Shown here in pieces: positions 15,461-24,233 of a stretch of DNA of 64,000 nt. The position numbers and the translations under genes were made by a program. The stretch's first letter is position 1. Every line of letters begins with the position of its first letter. A model generated the notes under the pieces. That model worked only from the letters and a program-made list of their open reading frames with translations, had not been told where the DNA came from and did not search any database. Origin of the DNA: DAOUEX01 sp034430235 (GTDB lineage: Bacteria > Chloroflexota > Anaerolineae > UBA2200); NCBI GenBank assembly GCA_964478075.1, contig CAYZGO010000005.1, positions 71,990 through 135,989 on the forward strand, given 5' to 3'.

Positions 15461-17743
15461 CTAATTCGTCTTGAGCACTCGCAGCGCATTGATCATGGGA
15501 AAATCGACTGGCCCAAGAGCAAAGACCACATTGAGTTGCTCATCGCTAACCGCTACCTCAAAGGGTCCCTCCTTGCGCGCCACGAACGGCCCCCCGGCTG
15601 CGGCGAAGACGTCGTATTCGTCAAGTACAGTCTGCCCTTCTATGATTACATCGAAAACGCGCTTGCCAGCACTCCGATGGAACAGCTCGGCAAAATGCAA
15701 TTCCACTTCGTATGTACCGTTGGGCACGTCGAATTGATAGCCAAAAGAGCCGTATGCATAGCGCAGTGTTTGATAAAGAGGCATATCGTTCGTGCCCAGA
15801 ATATCTCTAGAAGTAGACAACGTATTGGACTCACCCACGTAGCCCCAATTTCCGGCAGCATACGCCCTGTCCGCGAACCAGCGCCTGTCCACAGAATCTA
15901 CATAGTAATCTCCACCACAATTGACGAGAAACTCTAGAGGAGGCTTTGACACTATCGGGAGGTAGGTAGTTGACCCGCCGCCGGGCGTTCGTGTGCTCGT
16001 TGGTGTGGGGGAAGGCCCTGGCGTCGGGCTGGCTGTAGGGGTCGCTGTAGGCACCGTAGGGCTCGGTGTTGGCGTTGGGGTCTCCCCCGATGCTGGAACA
16101 CAAACGATCTCCATGCTGTAGCTGCCAGCCTCCTGGCCATCAACCACAATGTAATAAGTGCCAGCAGAGATATCGGATAGCGTCACAGAGCTGCCCCAGT
16201 CCAAACAGTCACTGGGATCGGCGCTGGACAGCACGAATAGCGCCAAGGATGTCGGCGTAGACAGGCTGATGTTCAGGTAGTTCAGCGGGTAGCCCACCTG
16301 CAGCTCGTAGACGACCTCAGGCCCCCACAGTCCAAAAACGCCACATCCGGCATAGTCAGAGATCTGTGCACGGTGACCATATGTAGTGCCGCTGTAGGAA
16401 GCGCCGCAGACAGCAGGGACGGGATCATCAAGAGTCCCCGCAGGCGTAGCAGTCGGAGTCGGTGATGGCCCGGTCGTAGCTGTCGGTGTGGCAGTCGCGG
16501 TCTGTGTGGAGGTGGAAGTTGGCGTGGGGCTGTGCACGGGGGTCCGAGTTGGTGTCCAGGTTGCCGTACCCGTTGGAGTGATGGTAGGCGTTGCAGTGCG
16601 GGTTGGCGGTCGTGTTGGCGTTGGGGTCACGCCCGATGGTACGGCAAAACCAAAGTCAAAATCTGTGAGTCGTTGTCCACCGGCCAGGTAGAAGGCATAG
16701 ACACCGCCCTGGGGCCAGGTTGAGACGTAGCCCGGAGGATCCTCTTTGGCCAACACATACTCGCCCAGGTCAAGAGCAGCAAACTCGTAGCTGCCATCCT
16801 GCCGTGTGGTGCGTCTGTCAATCTCAGCATGGTGTGAATCTTTGAGCACAATGGTGACGCCAGCCATAAGCAGCTCACCTGGATCGCGCACCTGGTCCCT
16901 ATTCTCGTCATGCCAAGCTACCCCAGCAATCAGCCCCCCCGCGATGGCCTCCGTTGGCGTAAGCGTTGGCGTAGGCGTGGAAGTGGCTGATGGCACGTAG
17001 AAGGACACTGTCAGCTTCGGGCGCAAGGTCTTGTTAGCATCCCACTGCGACGAATACAAAGTCCACCACTGCGGAAGATTCCCAGGGAGGCCGCTGAGTA
17101 CCACCCCGTAGTTGGTCGATCGATCGGAAACCCACCGCTGTACGAGCATTACCAGTGGATCATTATCCCAGTCCTGCCACCTGCTTGTGTAGTGAAACTC
17201 GTGTGCGTCAGTGTACTCGGACGCCCTGTCCGCAGCCCCGTTGCACCCAGCCGCCTGCCAAGGCTCGTCAAACGCGGCATCGTACCAAGTAGCCCCATCC
17301 TCGTCCCACGGCCGGAGAAGCTCGTACAGACCTACATCGGTCACCACCGCATTATATCGCTTGTACGAGACGTAGAGCTCAAGCCTGGCAGCAGTGACCA
17401 CAGCATTCGCAGGTATATGGTCTGAGAGGTCAAAACGCAGCAGCACCTTCTGCCGGCCATCATAGTTGACTTTCAAATAGGGATCTTGGCCCTTGTTGCC
17501 TACTCCAGCTTCTATGTAGGTATCTGCCACCCCAGAATACGAAGCGCTCGGCCACATGCCCTGCTGAAAAGTGAGCGTTGTATCCCCAAACGTGAGGAGG
17601 CGTACACCCGGCTGCGTCTCGTTGCTTCCCTGCAGAACAGCAGGGCTGTCTTTGGCCGTGTCGAGCATCGGCATCGCCACAGAGACAAGCAACGACGACC
17701 CGAGCAGCAGGCCTACCGTCATTACAAATATGAATCGTTTCAT
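15461..17743 (-). CDS. Secreted modular protein: DNRLRE, SdrD-B-like, PPC, malectin
   Basis: Exported 760-residue protein. After a signal peptide (FVMTVGLLLGSSLLVSVA) come four modules: a DNRLRE/CBM96-like domain (about 55-255: LLRFDLSDHIP, ATW, NYGVVLSG, RPKLTVSF); an SdrD-B/collagen-binding-B-like domain (about 270-375: GVAWHDENRDQVRDPGEL); a pre-peptidase C-terminal-like domain (about 450-560: ISAGTYYIVVDGQEAGSY); and a C-terminal malectin-like carbohydrate-binding domain (about 608-760: NCGGDYYVDSVDRRW, YEVELHFAELF). (T/P)-rich linkers join them. TTYLPIVSKP precedes the malectin domain and resembles the C-terminal tails of the neighbours. No catalytic domain is seen, so a surface glycan-binding or structural role is likely. 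It starts 49 nt after the cohesin protein gene and is probably cotranscribed. Confidence 0.85.
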   Translation of the reverse strand: MKRFIFVMTVGLLLGSSLLVSVAMPMLDTAKDSPAVLQGSNETQPGVRLLTFGDTTLTFQQGMWPSASYSGVADTYIEAGVGNKGQDPYLKVNYDGRQKVLLRFDLSDHIPANAVVTAARLELYVSYKRYNAVVTDVGLYELLRPWDEDGATWYDAAFDEPWQAAGCNGAADRASEYTDAHEFHYTSRWQDWDNDPLVMLVQRWVSDRSTNYGVVLSGLPGNLPQWWTLYSSQWDANKTLRPKLTVSFYVPSATSTPTPTLTPTEAIAGGLIAGVAWHDENRDQVRDPGELLMAGVTIVLKDSHHAEIDRRTTRQDGSYEFAALDLGEYVLAKEDPPGYVSTWPQGGVYAFYLAGGQRLTDFDFGFAVPSGVTPTPTRPPTRTATPTITPTGTATWTPTRTPVHSPTPTSTSTQTATATPTATTGPSPTPTATPAGTLDDPVPAVCGASYSGTTYGHRAQISDYAGCGVFGLWGPEVVYELQVGYPLNYLNISLSTPTSLALFVLSSADPSDCLDWGSSVTLSDISAGTYYIVVDGQEAGSYSMEIVCVPASGETPTPTPSPTVPTATPTASPTPGPSPTPTSTRTPGGGSTTYLPIVSKPPLEFLVNCGGDYYVDSVDRRWFADRAYAAGNWGYVGESNTLSTSRDILGTNDMPLYQTLRYAYGSFGYQFDVPNGTYEVELHFAELFHRSAGKRVFDVIIEGQTVLDEYDVFAAAGGPFVARKEGPFEVAVSDEQLNVVFALGPVDFPMINALRVLKTN

Positions 17744-17792
17744 CCCACACCTACCTCAACCCAAGCCTGTACGAGGACGCCCGGCACGGAAC

Positions 17793-20066
17793 TCAACCTA
17801 TGAGGAAGACGGGTATATAGATCTTGTATGGCTGCAGAATGGTAGCAGTCGGCGTTGCTGTGGGGGGCATCCAAGCGCCAAAGTTACACTCTGTTGTGGC
17901 TCCATTTGAGACCAGAGTGGTCTGCGTATCGCTGGTGGTAAACACGTAGCCAGCCGGATTTGCTGCAACCAATATATACATTCCACCGGCCAGGTCTGCA
18001 AAGTCAAATGCGCCATCCGCCCCCGTGACAAAGGGAGGACGAATAGGAGGCTCTGGAGCGGGATGCTCACGGTCGTACAGCCGGATGGTAGCCCCGGCCA
18101 AGCCCGGTTCCCCAGCGTCCATGATCCCGTCGCCGTTCAAGTCATGCCACACCTGCCCTTCGATCCGCCCAAGAACCGGCGTCTGTGTAGATGTCGGTGT
18201 GGCCGTAGGCGTGTTGGTAGGTGTAGCGGTGTTGGTAGGTGTCGGTGTGGGTGGCGGAGGATAGAAAACAACCTCCAGCTTGGGCCGAAAGGAACGGCTT
18301 ACGTAGGTAAGATTTGAAGCATAGAAACGGAACTCCTGGCTCAGACCGCTTCCAATCAGGATCACGCCCTCGTTGTGTGTGAGGTCATTGACCCAGTCCT
18401 GCACCATGCCACGGATACCCCAGTTACGCCACCTACGCTCGTTGACAATCTCAATGGCGACACTATCCTCCGCAACCATAGAGCGGTCTGTAGCAGCATC
18501 CGCGCCAGGGAGCTCCCACTTCTCCATAGCAGTAGCGTTGAACCAGGTCGCCTCCGGAGCCACCCAGTGGCGAAGCACCTTGTAAGCACCAACAGTGGAA
18601 GAGAACCAGTCATTCTTTTTGTATGTGGTCTGACACAGATGAAGGGTCGCTGCCACAATACTGGAACCTGGTGGTATCCTCGTCAAGTCAAAGCGCAGCA
18701 GTGGACGCTTCCCTCCATTGTTGTCGTTTTTCATCTGCAGATCTAAGAAGCCATCATGGGGCCAGTCAGGCTCATCAAAGCTAGGAAACGTGTCCTCCAC
18801 ACCAGAGTAAGACGGTTCAGGAGACACATCATTCTGGAAGCAAAGGGTGATTGGTGTGCCCTCTGGGGTCGGTGTTATCGTGGGTGTGGCAGTCTGCGTG
18901 GGTGTATTGGTCGGTGTGCTGGTAGCGGTGCGTGTGGGTGTTCCCGTGCGCGTAGGAGTGGCTGTATTGGTTGGCGTGTACGGTGGGCTTGTGGGTGTGG
19001 GCCCAGTGATGCTCACACTGCCAGGCAAAGTGCTGCCCAGGTAAGAAACACCGCCGAAGGTGGCGTCAGTAGGACGCTGCGCAGTATTGACAAAAGTCAA
19101 TGCTGTACTGCCAGCCCCCGTACCGTTGAGCGCCTTGAAGCGAATGTGCGCTAGGTCAAAAGTCCCTGACTGCGGCGGCCCGAGCAACGCTCCAGCTTGG
19201 AAATCAATCTGTCCCTCAGCGTTATCAGCATTGTTCAGCAACACCGTGTCGAAATCCCCGTTCTCAATCACTGTGGCCGGGTTACCACTTGCATCCACCA
19301 CCTGCAGATACACGGGGTCAAAATCAATGGCCACCACTGCCGTGTCCACCTCTTGTGCCCCAGCATCCACACGAATGTCCAGAGTAAAGATGTCACCTAC
19401 CGCTGCCACCTTAGAGGTTGGGTCTATGCTGATGTCTACAGTGTCTGTTTGTATGGGCGTCGCCGTACGCGTGGGCGTTGGCGTAGCTGTATTGGTTGGC
19501 GTGTACGGTGGGCTTGTGGGTGTGGCCCCAGTGATGCTCACACTGCCAGGCAAAGTGCTGCCCAGGTAAGAAACACCGCCGAAGGTGGCGTCAGTAGGAC
19601 GCTGCGCAGTATTGACAAAAGTCAATGCTGTACTGCCAGCCCCCGTACCGTTGAGCGCCTTGAAGCGAATGTGCGCTAGGTCAAAAGTCCCTGACTGCGG
19701 CGGCCCGAGCAACGCTCCAGCTTGGAAATCAATCTGTCCCTCAGCGTTATCAGCATTGTTCAGCAACACCGTGTCGAAATCCCCGTTCTCAATCACTGTG
19801 GCCGGGTTACCACTTGCATCCACCACCTGCAGATACACGGGGTCAAAATCAATGGCCACCACTGCCGTGTCCACCTCTTGTGCCCCAGCATCCACACGAA
19901 TGTCCAGAGTAAAGATGTCACCTACCGCTGCCACCTTAGAGGTTGGGTCTATGCTAACGTTGACATCCCCTGCGACAAGCAACCCAGCATCTGCTCCAGC
20001 CAGCACAGTGACAGCCAACAGTAAGATTGCTGCCAGTCCCATGGTCATCCACAGATATCGGTTCAT
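17793..20066 (-). CDS. Secreted protein with two cohesin-like domains, DNRLRE and SdrD-B-like domain
   Basis: Exported 757-residue protein. A signal peptide (MNRYLWMTMGLAAILLLAV) leads to two cohesin-type domains (about 35-178 and 210-353) that are almost identical: each has SKVAAVGDIFTLDIRVDAGA, VVAIDFDPVYLQVVDASG and GTFDLAHIRFKALN. A (T/P) linker, a DNRLRE domain (about 400-610: LLRFDLTRIPPGSSI, EATW, NEGVILIGSG), another linker and an SdrD-B-like domain (about 640-735: GQVWHDLNGDGIMDAGEPGL) follow. The C-terminus is YKIYIPVFLIG. Cohesins bind dockerins, and the adjacent upstream gene encodes a dockerin, so this may be a small scaffoldin; that is inference, as some cohesin-like domains have other roles. 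The ATG at 20066 has AGAGGGAG upstream. Confidence 0.85.
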   Translation of the reverse strand: MNRYLWMTMGLAAILLLAVTVLAGADAGLLVAGDVNVSIDPTSKVAAVGDIFTLDIRVDAGAQEVDTAVVAIDFDPVYLQVVDASGNPATVIENGDFDTVLLNNADNAEGQIDFQAGALLGPPQSGTFDLAHIRFKALNGTGAGSTALTFVNTAQRPTDATFGGVSYLGSTLPGSVSITGATPTSPPYTPTNTATPTPTRTATPIQTDTVDISIDPTSKVAAVGDIFTLDIRVDAGAQEVDTAVVAIDFDPVYLQVVDASGNPATVIENGDFDTVLLNNADNAEGQIDFQAGALLGPPQSGTFDLAHIRFKALNGTGAGSTALTFVNTAQRPTDATFGGVSYLGSTLPGSVSITGPTPTSPPYTPTNTATPTRTGTPTRTATSTPTNTPTQTATPTITPTPEGTPITLCFQNDVSPEPSYSGVEDTFPSFDEPDWPHDGFLDLQMKNDNNGGKRPLLRFDLTRIPPGSSIVAATLHLCQTTYKKNDWFSSTVGAYKVLRHWVAPEATWFNATAMEKWELPGADAATDRSMVAEDSVAIEIVNERRWRNWGIRGMVQDWVNDLTHNEGVILIGSGLSQEFRFYASNLTYVSRSFRPKLEVVFYPPPPTPTPTNTATPTNTPTATPTSTQTPVLGRIEGQVWHDLNGDGIMDAGEPGLAGATIRLYDREHPAPEPPIRPPFVTGADGAFDFADLAGGMYILVAANPAGYVFTTSDTQTTLVSNGATTECNFGAWMPPTATPTATILQPYKIYIPVFLIG
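18961..19955. repeat. 470-bp near-perfect direct repeat
   Basis: Segments 18961-19430 and 19486-19955 are direct repeats with an offset of exactly 525 nt (175 codons). I see only one difference (GGGCCC against GGCCCC near 19001/19526). They encode the two cohesin-like domains. Near-identity at silent sites points to very recent duplication or gene conversion. Confidence 0.9.
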
Positions 20067-20266
20067 GTTCTCCCTCTAGGACCCTTCCATGCAACGAGGC
20101 CCATTCTCTCATTCACTCTTATTCACAGCGCTGAAAAACCGATGCGCTTCCCCGCCCGGTCTCGCTGCACTCACAAACCAGCGCAACGCTGAGACCCAGT
20201 GGAGCCCCCTTTGCGATCCTTTGTTGGCGCCTTCATGCCAGGCTCTCTAACCCCAGGCGTTCATTA

Positions 20267-22999
20267 CTAATCTACAATAAGGGGCAAGTAGATGCTATGC
20301 GCATTGATTCCCACCATGCTGCGAGAAGTGCCACCTAAACAAGGAACACCGCCGAAGGTAGCGTCCGTAGGGCGCTGCGTAGTGTTGACAAAAGTCAGTG
20401 CTGTGCTGCCAGCCCCCGTACCATTGAGCGCCTTGAAGCGAATGCGCGCCAAGACAAAAGTCCCTGACTGCGGCGGCCCAGTCAACGCCCCAGCCTGAAA
20501 GTCAATCTGCCCCCCGGCGTTGTCGGCATTGTTCAGCAGCACCATGTCAAACGCCCCCGCATCCTCGATCATAGTGACCGGGTTACCACTTGCATCCACC
20601 ACCTGCAGATACACGGGGTCAAAATCAACGGCCACTACTACCGTGTCCACCTGTTGTGTCCCGGCATCCACACAAATGTCCAGAGCAAGGATGTCACCTA
20701 CCGCTGCCACCTTAGAAGGTGGGTCTATGCTGATGCTTACATTCGCCACGGCAAGCAGCCCAGCATCTGCTCCAGTTGCTGGCTGGGTGTTTTCCAATAC
20801 AAGAAGAGGAGCCCAAGCCGGAATATCCCCGTCCTGATTGTAGCTGCGGCTCAGTAACGAAAAGTCAAGGTAGTTTACTATGTCATCCTCATTGAAATCA
20901 GCCATAGGGTTGAAGTCTGGCTCTCCCAGTGGTTTGTTGTAGGAACGGCTCAGGATAGAGAAATCAAGGTAATTGACTCTGTTGTCGTCATTCGCATCAC
21001 CTTCCTTGAGTGTTCCAAAATCAATATCGTTCGGGCCGGTGACCAACGTCACGCCGCTCTTGACGTTGCGCAGAGTGTGCCTGTTCTTGACGCGGATATC
21101 GTAGGTACCCGGCGTCAGACCGGAAAGGGTAAAGTTCCCCCACTGATCAGTAGTGACCGTATAAGTCGTGCCAACGGTCACCGTCAATGGGACAGACCAA
21201 CTCGGATCAGGCCGGCTCTGGTAGCGCTGCAAGCCCACGCTGCCTTGGATAGTGCTGGCTATAGGTGTGTTGGTCGGCGTCGGCGTGGGCCCGCCGCTTT
21301 CCTTCTTTATCTCGACCAGGTGAATGTACTCGTCGCCGTCGTTATTGCAGTCTATCATCAGGTCAGAGGAGTCGCCTATGGTGTTGTAGAACCGAGCGTC
21401 AGTCAACACAAAGCTGACCTTCTTCCACGTGTTGGTGTCCGTTTTTTGCACGTAGTCGTTGCTCGAGTCCTGAGGGGTTGCTGCCTTCTGCCCGCTGAAC
21501 GAGTCGTAGTACAATCGCCACTTATCATTGCCGCAGTCGCGATAGGTGACGTACACCGTGAAAGTATCACGTGGGCCGTTACCCTTCACATACTGGTCGG
21601 CAATGCGGAACCACATGTACCGGTTCCCCGTACCCTCGTCGGTGCGGCGGGTATAGCGGCCTTCCTTGGCCGGGGTAACATTCCACTCGGCCACAGTGCC
21701 CCCATCGGGTCCGTAAGTATCCCTCTGGAACAGGTAAAAGCTGTGATTGCCCAGTTCGCCATTGCCGTACTCTGTCTCGCGCAGTGCACACCACACACCT
21801 GGCGTATCCCAAGGAGTGACCGCCAGATAGGGCAGCACCCAGTTCCAGATGGCGATGTAGTTGGTACGCGGCTGATAGCTATGATCCACCATCAGCCAGC
21901 GATCCGGTTCCAAGACATCGGGGTGCTTGTCCAATGCACAGAGCAGACCCCAATAGAGTTCCGTCTCGTTGGTCAGCCAGCACTCATAAGTCTCCCAGGC
22001 AATCGGAACCGTGACCGTGGCCCCAACAGAACCCCATTTCTCCAGTGGCTCATACAGGGAGGAGGGGTGCCGGTCCACTTTCAAGCCGTTGTTCTTTAGC
22101 CCGATCCCATTCTTCCCATCCCTGACACCTCTTGTCGCCGCATAGTCTGTGAACTCGGTACGCCTGCCCCCTGTAGCGCCAGGGTGAGATGGGTAATCGG
22201 GGGCACAGTTGAGAAAGATGGGCATGAAAGAGAGACTGGGGTTGTCCAGCCGAAAGGCGTTGTAGTAGGTATCGGTGCACCAGTCGACGTAGCCCAGCCA
22301 ATCGTCGCCCGTCCAGCCAACCCCCCACTCGGGATGGCCGGCGAACGGCCCCTGACTGTAGAAGATATAGTCAGGATAGCCGGCAACATTCCAATAGTCA
22401 CTGGGCTGCGTCTCGCCGTACAGGCCGACGCCCATTTCAATCCAGCCGACTTTGGCAGCAAGAGCGGGGTCAGTGGCCAGCCAGTGGGCAAAGGCATTGA
22501 CGAACTCAGCGTATTTGGCCTGGTAATGCTCACTCAAGAAATTCAGCGTGTACCAATACGGTTCAACTCCCCGCTCGTTCCATAGCGCTACATCCGAATA
22601 GGTCTGCCATAACCACTCAGGAACTCCCAGAGAGCCATACGGCGGTTCCTTCGGCTCACCAACACGAGTGGTGCGCCCGTCGAAGGTTGTGAAGCCAATC
22701 GCCGCTTTCTTGCCTCTCGAGGCCTGCTGCTCGATGAAGGGCCGCACCTCTTGTTCAAACCGGTAATCGTTGTCGTAGTCTGGCTCCAGGGCCTTCCACT
22801 GCCAGCGCATATGTCCACCAGCGACTGGGAAACCGTGATCCCGGTCAATGTTGTGAGATACCTCATCAAACTGGATGTAGACGCCACCCGAATCAATCTG
22901 ATCAGATGGCAGCCGGGTCAGTGGACTGGCGGCCAGCACAGTGATGGCCAACAGCAGAGTTGCTGCCAGCCCTATCGCGATCCACAGATACTGCTTCAT
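20267..22999 (-). CDS. Secreted putative glycoside hydrolase with dockerin and cohesin domains
   Basis: Exported protein of 910 residues. A signal peptide (MKQYLWIAIGLAATLLLAI) precedes an aromatic-rich TIM-barrel-like region (about 25-430: GGHMRWQWKALEPD, WIEMGVGLYGETQPS, VPIAWETYECW). This resembles clan GH-A/beta-galactosidase-type hydrolases; family and substrate are not certain. A beta-sandwich region follows, then a PTPTPTNTP linker (about 572), a carboxypeptidase-regulatory-like domain and a type I dockerin (about 666-723) with two Ca-binding repeats (GDANDDNRVNYLDFSILSRS and DFNEDDIVNYLDFSLLSRS). A cohesin (about 751-896) and the tail SIYLPLIVD end it. I chose ATG 22999 because the upstream 21 codons add nothing and the signal peptide then aligns with that of the downstream gene. 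Carrying both binding partners in one chain is unusual. Confidence 0.78.
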   Translation of the reverse strand: MKQYLWIAIGLAATLLLAITVLAASPLTRLPSDQIDSGGVYIQFDEVSHNIDRDHGFPVAGGHMRWQWKALEPDYDNDYRFEQEVRPFIEQQASRGKKAAIGFTTFDGRTTRVGEPKEPPYGSLGVPEWLWQTYSDVALWNERGVEPYWYTLNFLSEHYQAKYAEFVNAFAHWLATDPALAAKVGWIEMGVGLYGETQPSDYWNVAGYPDYIFYSQGPFAGHPEWGVGWTGDDWLGYVDWCTDTYYNAFRLDNPSLSFMPIFLNCAPDYPSHPGATGGRRTEFTDYAATRGVRDGKNGIGLKNNGLKVDRHPSSLYEPLEKWGSVGATVTVPIAWETYECWLTNETELYWGLLCALDKHPDVLEPDRWLMVDHSYQPRTNYIAIWNWVLPYLAVTPWDTPGVWCALRETEYGNGELGNHSFYLFQRDTYGPDGGTVAEWNVTPAKEGRYTRRTDEGTGNRYMWFRIADQYVKGNGPRDTFTVYVTYRDCGNDKWRLYYDSFSGQKAATPQDSSNDYVQKTDTNTWKKVSFVLTDARFYNTIGDSSDLMIDCNNDGDEYIHLVEIKKESGGPTPTPTNTPIASTIQGSVGLQRYQSRPDPSWSVPLTVTVGTTYTVTTDQWGNFTLSGLTPGTYDIRVKNRHTLRNVKSGVTLVTGPNDIDFGTLKEGDANDDNRVNYLDFSILSRSYNKPLGEPDFNPMADFNEDDIVNYLDFSLLSRSYNQDGDIPAWAPLLVLENTQPATGADAGLLAVANVSISIDPPSKVAAVGDILALDICVDAGTQQVDTVVVAVDFDPVYLQVVDASGNPVTMIEDAGAFDMVLLNNADNAGGQIDFQAGALTGPPQSGTFVLARIRFKALNGTGAGSTALTFVNTTQRPTDATFGGVPCLGGTSRSMVGINAHSIYLPLIVD

Positions 23000-23240
23000 G
23001 CTCCTACTGTACCACCTTTCCATGCAGCAAGGTATAGTTTCCATACTAATGCCAATATTCATGACGCCGAAACGAAAAAAGGGATACGTTTCCTAGTCCC
23101 GCCTTCGTGCGCTCGCGATCACAGAAAGGATCACCCCGCTCCTGATGCCCTGCGGTCACCTGTACATGTGCACGGCATCCAAAGGCATTCCCAAAGAAAG
23201 ACCAGCCACAGCTCTCTGCGCCTCTGCGGTGCATGGCATC

Positions 23241-24233
23241 TCATACCCAGACAACCTCGTGTTTCCGGCCCGACTCTAGTAATCGCTGCGCCAGAAGCAC
23301 TGCCCGTAAAGCCTCCTCGCCATCGATCTGAGGAGCAGTGTCATGCTCAATAGCCTCGACGAAAGACTCGAGCTCAGCCAGCAGAGGCTCTTTGCGTTTG
23401 ATATTGTGACGTATCTTCCGGCCCTCGCTGACGCCCATAATGGCCAATCCTTCCCAGTTGCCATTGAGGTAATCGTTTTCATAGAAGTAGAGATCCTGCG
23501 TCAGATAGTTGACTGAGAACATGCCCTTCTCGCCAATCAAAGACAACTCTCTGATCTTGGTAGGCGTCAGCCAGTTGATGTCCAGGATGCCAACCGTGCC
23601 ATCCTCGAACCTTAGAATCCCAGTCAGTAAATCCTCGTGTTTGGGATGGATCTCGCGCTGTGTCTCCGCATAGACGCTTTTAACCTGAGAACCTGTCAGG
23701 TATTCCAGCAAGTTCAGTTCGTGCGTCGCCAGGTCAATCACCACACCCACATCTTCGACGCGGGGGGGAAAAGGCCCCACACGACGGGCGTGGATTTGAA
23801 AGATGCGCCCCAGTTGTCTAGCATCAAGTTGCTTCTTCAACTCTATGACCGCCGGATTGAAGCGTTCGATGTGCCCAACAGCAAGCTTGACCCCCTCGCA
23901 TTGCGCGCAGTCTATGATCTCCCGCCCGTCCTCAATGCAAGTTGATATGGGCTTCTCCACGAAGACGTGCACTCCCCGCTTCACGGCCATAACTGCCACC
24001 TCTCGATGGAAATGAGTGGGAACAGCGACCGAGACCAGGTCTGGTTTCTCCTCATCCAACATCTGCACATAGTCAGTGTAGACGTGCGCTTTGTAAGTGC
24101 GGGCGATTGGCTCCAGAGCCCTGGCATCCAAGTCTGCTGCTGCTACTAACCTCGCACCCTCCATCTGCGCGTAGACACGGGCATGGTTGCGCCCCATCAT
24201 GCCTATACCAATGACGGCTGCTTTCAGGACCAT
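23241..24233 (-). CDS. Gfo/Idh/MocA oxidoreductase (nucleotide-sugar dehydrogenase type)
   Basis: Cytoplasmic NAD(P)-dependent oxidoreductase of 330 residues. The Rossmann motif AVIGIGMMGRNHARVY is at the N-terminus, VFVEKPIS holds the conserved EKP lysine, and GVVIDLATHELNLLEYLTG gives the DxxxH-type active-site helix. With the aminotransferase upstream it resembles the WlbA/WbpB pair that oxidises UDP-GlcNAc-uronic acid at C3 before transamination; this is inferred from pairing, not proven. The ATG overlaps the upstream stop by 10 nt, so translation is coupled. It is the last gene of the minus-strand glycan cluster before the secreted proteins. Confidence 0.85.
   Translation of the reverse strand: MVLKAAVIGIGMMGRNHARVYAQMEGARLVAAADLDARALEPIARTYKAHVYTDYVQMLDEEKPDLVSVAVPTHFHREVAVMAVKRGVHVFVEKPISTCIEDGREIIDCAQCEGVKLAVGHIERFNPAVIELKKQLDARQLGRIFQIHARRVGPFPPRVEDVGVVIDLATHELNLLEYLTGSQVKSVYAETQREIHPKHEDLLTGILRFEDGTVGILDINWLTPTKIRELSLIGEKGMFSVNYLTQDLYFYENDYLNGNWEGLAIMGVSEGRKIRHNIKRKEPLLAELESFVEAIEHDTAPQIDGEEALRAVLLAQRLLESGRKHEVVWV

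Noticed and set aside
18180..18260. Short GT-rich tandem repeats as CRISPR or VNTR
   Set aside because: They are codons for Thr/Pro linkers within the reading frame; unit sequence is not conserved and there are no spacers.
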